Shown piece after piece: positions 11,883 through 24,069 of a DNA stretch of 64,000 bases (positions are counted from its first letter, which is position 1; each line of letters opens with the position of its first letter). The stretch covers positions 806,001 through 870,000 of the forward strand of contig JAQSEB010000150.1 of NCBI GenBank assembly GCA_030063045.1. The letters run 5' to 3'. The position numbers and the translations under genes are program-made. Below the pieces are notes generated by a model. The model worked only from the letters and a program-made list of their open reading frames with translations, was not told the origin of the DNA and ran no database searches. The stretch is from Pratylenchus scribneri (Eukaryota > Nematoda > Chromadorea > Rhabditida > Pratylenchidae).

Positions 11883-13628
11883 CCCCACACAGAAAAAAAA
11901 AATTATTTTAATTTGGAAAGAAAATTTATATATTAAAATGCTTTTAATTTTTTCAAATTTCAATAATTTAATATCAAAATAATTAATCAAAAAATTATTA
12001 AGTCCATAAATTGACCATTTTCGTCCTAATTTGAATAAAAAGTTTGATCAAAAAATAATATGTTGGAATTTGTGTAAAAAAATTGTACAATCTGAATTCT
12101 CTAATTTTTTATCATAATTTTTATCATTTTCCAATAAATTTTTCTAATTATTTGTTAATTATTTCATCAAAATTATTATATTATACAATGGGTATAATTT
12201 GCCCAATGCCCATTCTCAAATATTCATTTTCTATTAATTTTAATTTTCATTTAAATATTTTATTTATTTTACTAAATATTCTAAAGAGCATATTAAAATT
12301 TGTGCACAGAATTTTACTTATCGATTCCATTTTTAGCTTTCATTTTGACAAAGAGCCATTTTTAATTCTGATAGATAACTTTTATTTATAGAATTCAGAA
12401 ATTTATATAGAATTTAATAAAATTAATTTACAAATTTTGAACCTAATCCCATAAAAAATTTTTAAAATTATGAAATTTTCAACCTTTTTTTATAAAAATC
12501 CAATTTTTAAAAATTTCCAAAAAATTTCCATTTTTCCAATTTAATATAATTTAGTCGAATTAATCCAACTTCAATTTTGGCATTTAATTATCAAAATTGG
12601 AAAAATTAAATACAATTTAGCTCAAATTAATCATTCAAAATTTCCAAATAAAATTATAAAAATTTGTGCTGAAAAAAAATAATTTTTATTGCACTCAACA
12701 TCATGCCGTAAAATTTTGCTCTTTCTTTATTTATTATTTCCTATAAGAAAAATTATCATAAATTTTACAATACTATAGGCAGATTAATAATAGTAAAAGA
12801 AATAATTTTTCCCAATTTATTTTCTTTCTTATAATAGGTAGATGGTTTATCGTTTATATTGATTTTTTTGAACTGTGAGCGACGAAAAGTGGTTGTGTCC
12901 ATTTCTTTTGGATTACATAGGCCAAACCAACCCAATCCAACCCAACAACAATCCTATGCCAAGCACTTTTCCGCATAAATTTTCATTGATTTTTTTGAAC
13001 TGCGAGCGACGAAAAATGGTTGTATTCTTTTCTAGGATTACATAGGCCAAACCAACCCAATCCAACCCACTCAACAATCCTATACAATCACTTTTCCGCA
13101 TAAATTTTAATCTATCTAATTAAAATCAAATTAATTGAAAATTACTAAATTAGGCTTGATGCTTGAAATGATAAAAAAAACTAATAGATTTCTGCATTGA
13201 AAAATGTCAATCAATAGCTGTAATTTTGATAAAAAAAATCTCAAAATTATTCATTCTTTATGAGTTATTTTAAGCGGCGACGAGTAGGGCAGACTTTAAT
13301 TGGCCAATTTTTTGCTAATTTTGAATTTTTTTTTCACTTTTTTATTTACTTTTAATTGACCGTTTAACTTATTTTCCTTTTTTTGCCACAATTTTTGCCA
13401 ATTTCTATAAAATTTCACTAATATTGCGCGTATATTTTTTTCCCATATTTCTAATCCAATTCCCTATTTTCTTGCTTCCCAAATGCCGTGAAAATTTCCA
13501 CCTTAATAAATTATGTCTGCTACGATTTTATTTATGAATAATAAATCAATTTAATTTTTTAGCGCCTTTTTTGAATATTCCAATTTATTTACAGTATTTA
13601 AATTATTCACAAACCCAATTTTATAATA
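11883..13628. other. AT-rich 5' flank in unit B2, no gene seen
   Basis: Counterpart of 3671-5416, including the second copy of the ~124 bp tandem duplication at about 12860-13108. Two of the few B1/B2 differences lie here. No coding sequence is supported. Confidence 0.5.
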
Positions 13629-16600
13629 ATGCCGGGAAAAGATAGGCTTCGCAAAAAGGCACAACGAAAATCAATGCAAGACCTGAGAAGGTCACAGACG
13701 GAGCAAACAACATCTTCAGGTAAACATTAAAATTTTGAATTAATTTTTCTTATCAAATTAATAAAAAATTTTATTGAGCAATTAAAATATTTCATTTTAA
13801 AATTATTTTAAACTTGAAAATAACCAAAAAATTATTATTTAATTTTGAAATTATAAAAACAAATCGACAAATTTTTTCATTACATGAAATCTGATTCTTG
13901 AAATTTACAAAAAATAAATTGTGAAAATGATATATTTTAATAGAATTGGTTTAATACAATTTTGAGTGTATAAAACTTCTCAGAAATATGGTTAAAGGAA
14001 TAGCCGATAGACTCAATATTTATAATATTCAGTTTTCCTTTGATATTATAATATTTTGCAATGAATGAAATGGATTAATCATAATTAAATCAGAGCCTAA
14101 AAAAGCCTCAATTTAGCCAATTTTTTCACTTATTTCCGGGCCTAATCTATATAATAATATTTTAGTTTTTATGGTTTTTTGGCTTTGAAAATTCGGCCAA
14201 TTTCCATCAAATCTTTCAATAATTTTTGTTTTATTTGGACAATTCTCTATTTCTTAAGCATTATAATTGTAATTAATCAAAAAATCGCATATACAAAATT
14301 TTTGCCTTTAATTTCCATCAAATTCAGATCTCGGCACATGCATTCATTGTGACAAAGGATTCGAATCCATTTACGAGATATTTGAGATGGAATGTGGCTG
14401 CAAAATGCACACTTCACACACAGAAACATTCGGCGTTGACTTTCTAATGTATGTAATATTTTTATGAAATGATTAAAAGTTGCTGCAAAATAAAAAGTTT
14501 ATTTTTGGCCAAAAAATAGCCTTTTTGCTAAAAAAATCGGATTATTTTACTGAAATCTTAGTAAACTTCGAACCATTTAAACTTTTTTTTCAATTCGATA
14601 GAGCTTTTCAGGATATATCGATTAGCTTTTAAAATGTCAAAGTTTAAATCCTAATCAAAAAAAAGTTTCAAACAAAAAAGCTAAATAGGCTTTCATCATT
14701 TTATGATTTGGATTTACCTAAAAGTGATATTCAATATATCATTCAACGCATCTTGAGGAGCTCGATCAAATGGTATAAGATCAATGATTAGGAAATTATC
14801 CTAAAAACCAATATTTTGGCAAAATAACTTTTTACAAATTATAATAAAGCATACTTAATTTTTTTTTTGAACAATTTTTTTTAAATAAAATTTTCCAAAT
14901 TTAATACAAATTCAGCTGCAAAGATCATCCTATTTTTTGCGTGCATTGTGAACAACAAATTTTTGCATGTACAGAAGAGGAAAAAAAAGAACTTGCAACC
15001 AAACTTAATTGCGATGTGGATGAACTTGATTATGAAGAATATGAGAAAGCAATCAAACTTTCCTGCGGGCACTGGCTTTGTGGAAAAGATGACCAATGCG
15101 ACCCGTTCGGCAATAAAATTAAAAATTTGTTGGATATAAATTTTTAAATATTTTTCACAATTTATTTAAGGGTTCCTATGTTCTATGGAGGATTTGGCTC
15201 GGAGGCATGCAAATATTGCTCGATGGATGTGTGCATCCAGTGTGGTGTAGATCTTCGCCCAATGAATCAATTGAATACAACAGAATGTGGCTATGATCCA
15301 GTCAAAGAACCACCTAAATCTAAACAACTCAAATGCAATCACAAACTTTGTTCAGATTGTTTGAAGAATTTGTATGTTACTTAATAAAATAAAAAGTTTA
15401 TTAAAAATTAATTCTTAAACAAATATTTTGACAAAAAATAGAAATTTTTGAAAATAACTTTTTTAGAAAATGACTTTAATAAATCTAAAAATAATTGATT
15501 TTTTTTAATACAACGCACTAAAAATTAATATTGAAAAATATATTGCTTAAAAAATAGACATAGAAAATATTTTTTTAAAATCTGAACAATAAAAATGATT
15601 TTTTAATACATTTATCATATTCTATTCTTATATTAGACCTCGAAATCCTGCTTGCCCAAAGTGTGCCCGAAGCAAATTTACATTTGAACCTAAGAGGTAT
15701 CTAATTTTATTAATTAAAAAATTGCATTTTTTGTTTATTTTAATAATGGATATATATTTTTATGTTATGAAAAATTATGTAACATTAATAATAATTTTAT
15801 TTTTTTAATAATTTGTTTCTGCTTTTGATAAATTAAATTTTTGAATGAATTTACATACGCATTGACATTCTAAAATTTTTTATTTTTTAGCATACAGAAT
15901 TGGCATTTATGTGATAAATGGCGTTGGACTGTATCGGATCATCCAACGACCAAAGTTACAAGTAAAAAAAGGTACATTTATTTTATTAAATGACAAAAAA
16001 TGGAAAATTTTTTAAATTTTAATTTAGTCTATCTTCTTCACAATCTATTGAGAATGAAAATCAACATTGTATTCATTGTCGAAAAATTGCCAACATCCCA
16101 CTAGAATGTGGCCATTATATGTGTCAACTTTGCGATTACTGGATAACGGCGTATTTTTTTTTATTTTTCCTATTATACTTTTTGATATTAAATTATTTTT
16201 AAAATTCTTTTAGTTTTGGTCAAAAGGATATGAGAATTTGTCGATATTGCAGTTCCGAACATTGCGTGGAATGTGGAGTTGAAGAAGACATATTATATCA
16301 ATCAAATGAATTTCGTCTTGCAATAATTGAGGATAATAAACGAGTGAAAAATGGATTGATTCGATTTGGATGTAATCATATGATGTGTCTCAGATGCAAG
16401 CCCAAAATCAAATATTTATTTGATTATGAAATAACGTAAGTCCAAACTTCACTTATGAATTTTTGAATTCTAATTAGATTTTTTGAATTTTTGGCAATTT
16501 TATTAAATTTAAGTAGAATTATTTATTACTTTATTCTTTCTTTTTTTTATATTTTAATTACAATTATCGATTAGTCTTGTATTTTATTATTTTGTTTTAC

Positions 16601-17402
16601 TAAAAAATTTTTTGTCCAAAAATATTATATTCGAAATTGTTTAGTTCTTTGGACAAATGCAGATATTGTACCCAGAATGATGGTTTCGATAGAATCCCTA
16701 AAAGGTGAATTTGTTATTTTTGATTTTTTTGGTAATATTTTCTTTATAGTATCCATGAACACTTTATCTCATTGCCGGAGGATGCTGAACTAAAACAAAA
16801 ATCATATGCAGGGTTCGGTGGAATTTATGATCTGAATAGACTGAAATCCAATCCTGCCGAGTAAATTAAAAATATTAATAATTAATTTAAAAAAAATTAA
16901 GAAATCTTTGTTCATATTGCAATGAATTAATTATAAATGAATGGTCCAATGCACCAAGCGGATGCGGGTGCAATATTCATCGTTGGTGGTGTCTTAAAGA
17001 ACTGTATATCTATTTGGGATATTTTTTAAATAATTTGTTTTACATTAGTTGTAAAATTGCGTACGAAACTGAAAAGTCGGTGGTGTGCAAAAAATGCAAT
17101 AAAATTACAATATCCGACATGGAAAGTAGAACTAAAAGTTCAAAGGCGGCTGCTCAGAAACACAAAAAGAAATATTGTTCTGAGTACCAATGCAATTGTT
17201 GTGGTGAAATTTTTATTGGAGTCTCAACAAAAAGGCCATGTTGTAAAACGATTTACAAAAGATCGCATTGGTTGAAATTGTAATTTTTAATTTTTTTAAA
17301 AACATATTTTATTAATATTTTAGCGCACAGCCAAAGGGCACAATTCATAGATGTCCTTCATGTAACAAGGAACTTGATGATTTTTATGTTGAATACCAAT
17401 AA
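13629..17402 (+). CDS. Multi-module cysteine-rich RING-like protein, copy 2
   Basis: Second copy of the gene at 5417-9190, shifted by exactly 8212 bp with the same 12 exons (13629-13719, 14328-14448, 14916-15128, 15171-15371, 15637-15696, 15891-15971, 16028-16150, 16214-16435, 16645-16704, 16750-16860, 16902-17279, 17324-17402). I saw no coding difference from copy 1, so both would give the same 579-aa protein. Both copies have the same ~1.7 kb upstream region. The absence of any coding divergence means the duplication is either very recent, homogenised by gene conversion, or an assembly artefact. Confidence 0.65.
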
Positions 17403-17745
17403 GGGCTAAAGTGGAATTGAAAGAAAATATGATCGAATTTTTATTCAATTAAGTGTTTTTTTGATTTTTGACCATATTAATAATTATATAATTTTTTCAG
17501 TTCTTTTAATTTCCATTTAATTTTTTTCATTATTATAAAAACAATAACATAACATATATTTGTTCACTTTTTTCTTATTTTAAATAAATTTTGCGTAAAT
17601 AAATAATATGATTGCATTTTATATGTCTTTATTTAAAAAAGTAAAAAATAAATCGTTGAAAGTTGAAATTTAATTCAAAAAATTACAATTCTAGGAAAAG
17701 GTTTTAATCGATTACACCATTTTTACGCAGAGGCTGTTAAAAAAA

Positions 17746-17776
17746 ACTAGACCCGGGGCTTGCCCCCGGGTCTAGT
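17746..17776. repeat. Unit-end hairpin, copy 5 (right edge of array)
   Basis: Same hairpin. The last stem bases ..GGTCTAG are followed by TTAAATTATTT of non-array DNA, which gives the only outer junction of the array in the window. Confidence 0.9.
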
Positions 17777-20700
17777 TAAATTATTTAAGAAAATAAAGAG
17801 AGCTAAAATTTTTATTTCATTTTTCATTATTAGGAAAATAATATCAAATTCTTAATTTTAGACTAGAATTTTGGTTCGTTAATTTTTCATTTAATTATTT
17901 TAAACATTAAAAAATAAAATTTTCTTCTATATAGGAATTGTATGATTACTTTCTCTAAAATAAATATTTAAAATTAGAATATTATAAAGATTTTTGTTTT
18001 GATCTTTTATTATTGTATTAATAAGTCAGTCAAATTTATTTTTGTTATTCTTAATTCATTTATAAATAATATAAATTATATTAATATAAATTAGGACAAT
18101 TCACGTCTTAACAAAATCTTTATTCCGCAAAGAACTCTGACACAAGTATTTTCTAATTGGATTTTTTTATTTTTTCTAAATTTATTTTATTTAAAATTAT
18201 AAAATATTTATTATTTAAGAATTTAAATCAACATTGATAAATTTTATTTTAACATTTGGATATTTATAAATATTGTAAAAAGTTTCGTTTAACTTTAAAA
18301 TGTTTTTATTTCCAAAATGACTGTGGCAGAATTTTTCATCACATCATTTGGAATTATTTTTCTTTCCTTTCCATGTTTTGCTTTTGTATATCAAATTCTA
18401 TAATGGATTTTACAAGTTTATTAAATTTATCAGAAGTTTTTGATTTTCAATAATAAAGTTATATATTTGTCAATTCAGATTGTCAAAATTATTGTGTTAT
18501 CATGTTTTTTAAATTAGAATTATTTCGTATTTTCAAAAATTTTTTTTCTATTAATTAATTATATCAGAATTCATCTTTTCATCGCAATATTTGTTCCAAT
18601 ATTGAACTATAGCAATTTCGAAGTCTTGCCTCTGTTGATCAATAAGTTAATTTTAATAAATTTTTCTCCAGATATCTAATTTATAGTTTGATTTATAGTA
18701 ATTAAATATTACAAAAATTATAAAAATTATATATTCGAAATATAAATTTTTATCCATTTAAAAATTTTCAAGTTTTTATTTGGCTACATATTAAAGAATC
18801 AATCCATTTTCTGTCAAATTTTTTTTAATAAATTATTTATAAAAAATTTTTATTTTTAATCCTCCTCATCGTTTAATATATCAAATATTTTTATGTAATA
18901 CTAAAAAAACACTTTTCTTTTATTAAAATTATTTTCTTTGCGTAAATTAATTTTTTATTATTGATTTGATAATAATAAATTAAAAATGTAATCAAAATAT
19001 AATTCTTTTATTGAAATTTTTTTTGATTATCTTGCAAATTGTTTTGATGAAATTTGGTAAATTGAATGTGTTGTACTTTATTTTTTATTTATATATTTAT
19101 TATTAATTTTAAATAAATATTTTCTTATGATTGAATTATTTTTTTTATATTTTTTACAATTATGAAAATTATATCGGATTATTTCATTTCAATATTCTAT
19201 TATGAAGAATATAATTTCATTCTGATTGATAGTTTAGTTTTATTTATTTAAATTTTCATATCACTTGTAAATTTAAACTTCATATTCTTCGGAATTTAAT
19301 GCTAAACATTTGATCATTCTTTATTAGAGGAAAAAATTATTTAATTATTATTAATTATGGAGATCTAAATTAAGAATTATTAGAATTGAAAATTTGAACT
19401 TGACCGTATCCATATTTTTTTTTCATATTTGGTATTTAAAAATTGATAACCTTTATAAATACATTTTTATATAAATATTATTAAAATTTTCAATAAAATA
19501 TTCAATGTTAAATTTTCAGCAAGAACAATTAGAAATATCAACGTGAGTTCAAATTAGACGAATTTAAAATATCCAAAAATAATTCATTCTTCATAATTAA
19601 AATTATACTTTTCTATTGTACTATTTAAAATTTTTAATGTTATAGAATTAATAAAAATGACTCATTAATATTATCTGATATCAAAATTTAGATGAAAAAT
19701 TCATACTAATGAAATTAAAATTTTTAATTGATTGAAATTTTCTCTTCTTTATATTTTAATAAATTTTCCTATTTTTATTTAATAAATTATAATTTTAAAT
19801 TTTTTTATATTTACTTCTAGGAATTTTATATTATTTATGATTTTGAAATATATTTCTCTATTTTTGTTCACGAAATGTTTTATGGCTGAAATGGTAAAAT
19901 AATTCAAAAATGTAAATAAGGATATTTTCTTGTTGATAATAAAATATAAATTTTATTTTTTTTATTCATTTTATATTTTATATATTTCTTTCACATCCGC
20001 TGATTACACATTGTTTATTTAAAATTTTTACAATTTTCTTACAAATTTTTATTATTATTTTCTTTGGTAGAATTTTATAAAATATAACTCGATGTTGTTG
20101 AATCGAACGAGTAGGCGAAGGTTTATATTGTTGTTGCTCTGCAGCAGATATTAATTATTCCTTTTTTTACAATATTTCTATTTCATAGAATATACTTAAT
20201 ATTTTTATTTAAATTATTATGCATTAATATCGAATTAATTTGTTAATTTTTCTCATAGTTTTTTTCGTAATTATCTTCCTCAATAGCTTGGATTTTTAAA
20301 ATATTGAATTTTAACTTCTCTGATTCCAATTTTTATTTTTATTCTTTCGATTTCTAAATCTTTATCTATTTAATATTAATTTCTGAAAGATATTTTGAAT
20401 TTATAGTTAATTAATTATAAATTTAATTTAATTTTTTAAATTTTTTTTCAAATTAATTTCAATTAAATTAATTACTAGGCATATAATTGTAATCGAAAAT
20501 TTTTTAAGATAGTGTTATTAATTCTCTTTTTTTTAAACAAATTCATTTATTATTTTATAGAATATTTTTAAAAAAATATTCAACTAACTTTAAGACATAA
20601 TCGGATTTCTTATAAATATAATATTGTTCCGTGCAGAAATATTTTATTTCGAATACAACAATAGATATTTGAATTAGGTTAATTAATTAATAAGTTCTTT

Positions 20701-21309
20701 AATTCTTTCATTTCTTTATTATATATCTTTAAAAGTAGTTTTATTCTTAAAATTTTTATTTTGTTCAACATAATCCGCAAATTTTTTAAGAATTAATTTT
20801 CTATAAATCCTTCAAAATAATATAACAATCAGCAATGATTTTGATCTATCAAAATATTTTTTATTAAATTATTTTATTCTCCTATCATATAACATTAATT
20901 TTCTTTTATTAATTTTTTTTATTAATATTTATTTCTAAATTAGTTTATCATTTAATTCATATCTTTAATATTTATAAATCACTTAATCATTTAATTCAAA
21001 TCTTTAATATTTAATTATAAATCAATTTATCATTTCATTCATATCTTTAATATTTATTTATTAATCACTGTATCATTTATACATATTTATTTAATAATCA
21101 CTGTATTATTTATTTATTTATTTATTAATCGCTTTATCATTTTTTTATGAATTTATGTATTAATGGATTTTTCATTCAATTCATTTTTCATTATTTATAA
21201 TTATTAATCGTTTTATCATTTATTTCATAAAATGTTTTTATTTTTTATTTTTATAAAATATTTTTAAATTTAAACTTTCCTTTGCCTTTCAATTCTATTC
21301 AATTGAAAA
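17777..21309. other. Extremely AT-rich gene-poor stretch
   Basis: About 3.5 kb dominated by A/T runs and TTTATTTAAT-type low complexity. Open frames such as 18256-18453 have no family resemblance, no conserved-looking composition and no splice partners. I see no RNA gene or mobile-element end here apart from the degenerate repeats near the right side. Confidence 0.6.
20940..21230. repeat. Degenerate tandem repeat (~45-60 bp period)
   Basis: Repeated blocks of ATCA(T/C)TTAATTCATATC, TTTAATATTTATAAATCA and TTTATTTATTAATCACTGTA-like sequence, with copies near 20945, 20990, 21035, 21070, 21105 and 21175. Copies vary in length and sequence. Confidence 0.6.
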
Positions 21310-21588
21310 ATGCCCAGAATTACACTCTTCCATATACGAGTTGACCTCTGCTCCTGTGCTAGGTATGAAAATTAAATAATTAAATTATTTTATATGATTT
21401 GAAATGAATATAAAAATAGTTTTAATGAATCCAAGTCACAAATATTTCCCTATAATTTTTTGAAAAATTTACTAATAGATTATTACCATTTTGGCAAAAT
21501 TTACAGGCTTCGCCATATTCTTGTGCCAGCACAACTCGCATCTATTCATCCGAAGAATATGAACAATCTGGAAATTTATTTTGAATAA
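21310..21588 (+). CDS. Possible small two-exon gene or gene remnant (44 aa)
   Basis: The sequence is markedly less AT-rich than its surroundings. Exons 21310-21362 and 21507-21588 join in phase across a GT..AG intron (AG/GTATGA, TTTACAG/G) and read MPRITLFHIRVDLCSCAR followed by LRHILVPAQLASIHPKNMN and a short tail. I do not recognise it. It could be the tail of a longer gene whose upstream exons I cannot see, a small gene, or a chance join. The ATG has no strong context. Confidence 0.3.
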
Positions 21589-21589
21589 A

Positions 21590-21865
21590 TAAATTTAACA
21601 AAATATTTGGAAAAATATATTTGGGGGATGAAGGAAAAAATGAAAAGCAAAATATGAAGTGGAGATATGATTGATGACATCTCTGAAAAATTTCCCGGCA
21701 CAAATCTTTGTCTGTGCCAATAATTCAAATTTTTTCTTATAAAGAATGGACAGAAAAAGATTTTGCTCCGGGCAATTTCCCAGAGAGCCCATCAATCATT
21801 TTTATTTTTCATTCATCAACAATCATCAATGTCTCCTCCAATTCTTATTTTATTTCCATTTTAAC
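21590..21865. repeat. Dispersed repeat fragment with GGGCAATTT core
   Basis: The segment with CTCCGGGCAATTTCCCAGAG and nearby GATGATTGAT-type sequence reappears in inverted orientation at about 28140-28260 and 28590-28860 (GAAAATTGCCCGGGGCAAAT and similar). It looks like a low-copy dispersed non-coding repeat. No ends are clear. Confidence 0.4.
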
Positions 21866-22790
21866 TAGTGGACGTAAGGGAAGTGGGCGTAAAGAATACG
21901 TGGAGTTAAGGAATGTGTGATAGGGTTATATGTTGGGAGTGTTTGTAAACGCGCCAAGGCGCGTTAGACCTACTCTAGGGATTCGGATTTTGGAATTATT
22001 TAAAGGTCTTGGGTTCGAGATGTAATTTTAAACCGGTTTGCATACCGATTTTGGCAGAAACAAAAAACTAAATTAAATTCTAATTCCCCATAGTCGAAAA
22101 CCCCCGAATACTAATTTTGGTGTTATTTGGACAAATTTTCATATTTTGAACCGGTTTGCACACCACTACTTACGCGGATCAAAAAACCAATTTCATTTTT
22201 GAATTCCCAATAACCGAAAACCCCCAAATCCCAATTTTCACTTCAATCCGCTCATATTTCCATTTTTTGAATTTTTTAAACCGGTTTGCAAACCACCATT
22301 TGTGCGGATCAAAAAACTGATGCCATAATTTAATTCCCCATGGCCGAAAACCCCCGAGTCCCAATTTTCAGCCTCCAACTCCGACATTTTATATAGGGTT
22401 AGCTCTGGGGCGGGATATGGCCAAATCATGACTTGCGCATCTTCTAACACGAACTCGTCCTAGGCCAGGCCGCGCAACCCAACATGCTATATATCATTTT
22501 GAAGCCCCCATATCGTAGATGGGCAACAACTATATTTCATTTCAAAATATTCATATACAAAAAAATTATAATCGAAAATGTAAAAAATTCGGCCAAATTC
22601 AAAGTCCAAAAACCGGTTTTCCCCTTCTGCTAACGACCTGGCCAAATTGAACCTCACACCAAACCCTCTTAAATTTCTCTAAACGAACGCATTATGGATA
22701 TAATTATCGAGGTCCCATCCCCCAATTTTCAAACAGAACCTTATTTTACCCCAAAAACCGCCTGACATTAGCTTTTTATATTGTATATAA
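21866..22790. repeat. Tandem ~1 kb repeat, unit 1
   Basis: Begins ACTAGTGGACGTAAGGGAAG and shares with unit 2 the landmarks AACGCGCCAAGGCGCGTT, CTAGGGATTCGGATTTT, a run of ~100-bp sub-repeats (AACCGGTTTGCAAACCAC, then GCGGATCAAAAAACTGATGC, then CCGAAAACCCCCGA.TCCCA) and a right part with CTAACGACCTGGCCAAATT. It ends near TTTTTATATTGTATATAA. It is GC-richer than its flanks. Open frames through it (for example 22179-22450 on the minus strand) follow the sub-repeat and are not supported as genes. Confidence 0.75.
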
Positions 22791-23855
22791 CTAGCGGGCG
22801 TACGAAAACGGGGGCGTAAGGGAAGTGGGTGTAAGGAATATGTGGGAAGGATTTGGAAAGATGTCGGGAGGGATTACAACCTTCTGTTAATGTTAACGCG
22901 CCAAGGCGCGTTCGACCTTCCCTAGGGATTCGGATTTTAAATTATTTAAAGGTCGTTTGCAGGCTCGCTTCGCTCGCCGGCCTTTTCCCAGGTCGTAGGC
23001 AGGCTCGTTTCGCTCGCCCGCATTTTCGAGGTGTGGGCCGGCCCGCTTTGCTCGCCCGCCTTTTTCCCTATTTTAGAAATTTTTTGAACCGGTTTGCAAA
23101 CCACTCCTTGCACGTATCAAAACTAATGCCATTTTTGAATTCTCCATATTCGATAACCCCTGAATCCCAATTTTCACATCAATCCGCTCATATTTCCATT
23201 TTTGAACTATTTTGAACCGGTTTGCAAACCATCTCTTGCGCGGATACCAAAACTGATGCCATATTTGAATTCCCCATTGCCGAAAACCCCCAAATCCTAA
23301 TTTTCACCCCATTCTGACAAAATTTCCACTTTTTGAACATTTTTGAACCGGTTTGCAAACCGCCCGTTGCGCGGATCTCAAAACTGATGTCATAATTGAA
23401 TTCCCTATGGCCGAAAACCCCCGAGTCCCAGTTTTCATCATCCAATTCCTACTTCCACTATAGGGTTAGCTCTAGGGCGAAATATGGCCAAATCACGACC
23501 TGCGCATAGAAGTTAACAAACTCCTCCTAGGCCAAGCCGCGCACCCCGACATGCTATATACCATTTTGAAGCCCACACCTGGGTGCGGGTCATAGGCCAA
23601 AAAACATTTAGAAATACTAACCCGAAAAAAAGTTATAAACGAAAATCTAAAAAATTCGACCAAATTCAAAGTCCAAAAACGGGTTTTCCCCCTCTGCTAA
23701 CGACCTGGCCAAATTCAACCTCAAACCAAATCATACCCAAATTAGTTTAAACGGACGCTACTTGGATACATTTTTCCTACCCCCACCTCCCAACTCTCAT
23801 CCAGAACCTTATTCTACCCGCAAAACCGTGTGACATTTCTTTTTATATTGTATAT
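22791..23855. repeat. Tandem ~1 kb repeat, unit 2
   Basis: Diverged copy of unit 1, starting ACTAGCGGGCGTACGAAAAC and ending at TTTTTATATTGTATATAATG. It contains GCTCGCTTCGCTCGCC-type short palindromes (22970-23055) not seen in unit 1 and four AACCGGTTTGCAAACC sub-repeats. Each unit is bounded on its right by the same ATATTGTATATAA word, compatible with insertion next to, or duplication of, the same element. Confidence 0.75.
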
Positions 23856-24069
23856 AATGAATGGTTTTATGGGAAAATGCCTTGGGCAAATTTACTCTTC
23901 TTTGTTCATAAAAATTAAAATTGTTTTCGGTTACTTGATTGTATTGGAACAAAGAGAATATATTCGAAAATATTACAATTTTATTTGCATAAATTTATTG
24001 TCAAAAAAAGTAACACAATATTACCCATTTGATCTATTTTGTCACATCATAATTTTTGAGATTTATTTA

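Larger units (their letters stand above)
10884..17776 (+). mobile_element. Repeat unit B2: second copy of the gene-carrying unit
   Basis: Base-for-base copy of B1 with a handful of differences visible by eye: G to T near 11695, one extra A in the A-run near 13175, and T to A near 13231. It ends in the hairpin at 17746-17776, after which the sequence becomes unrelated AT-rich DNA, so this is the right edge of the array. Confidence 0.65.

Noticed and set aside
1..17776. Firm assignment of the array to Helitrons
   Set aside because: No Rep/helicase coding sequence, the 5' end is not TC, and the stem includes the terminal CTAG, so only a resemblance is claimed.
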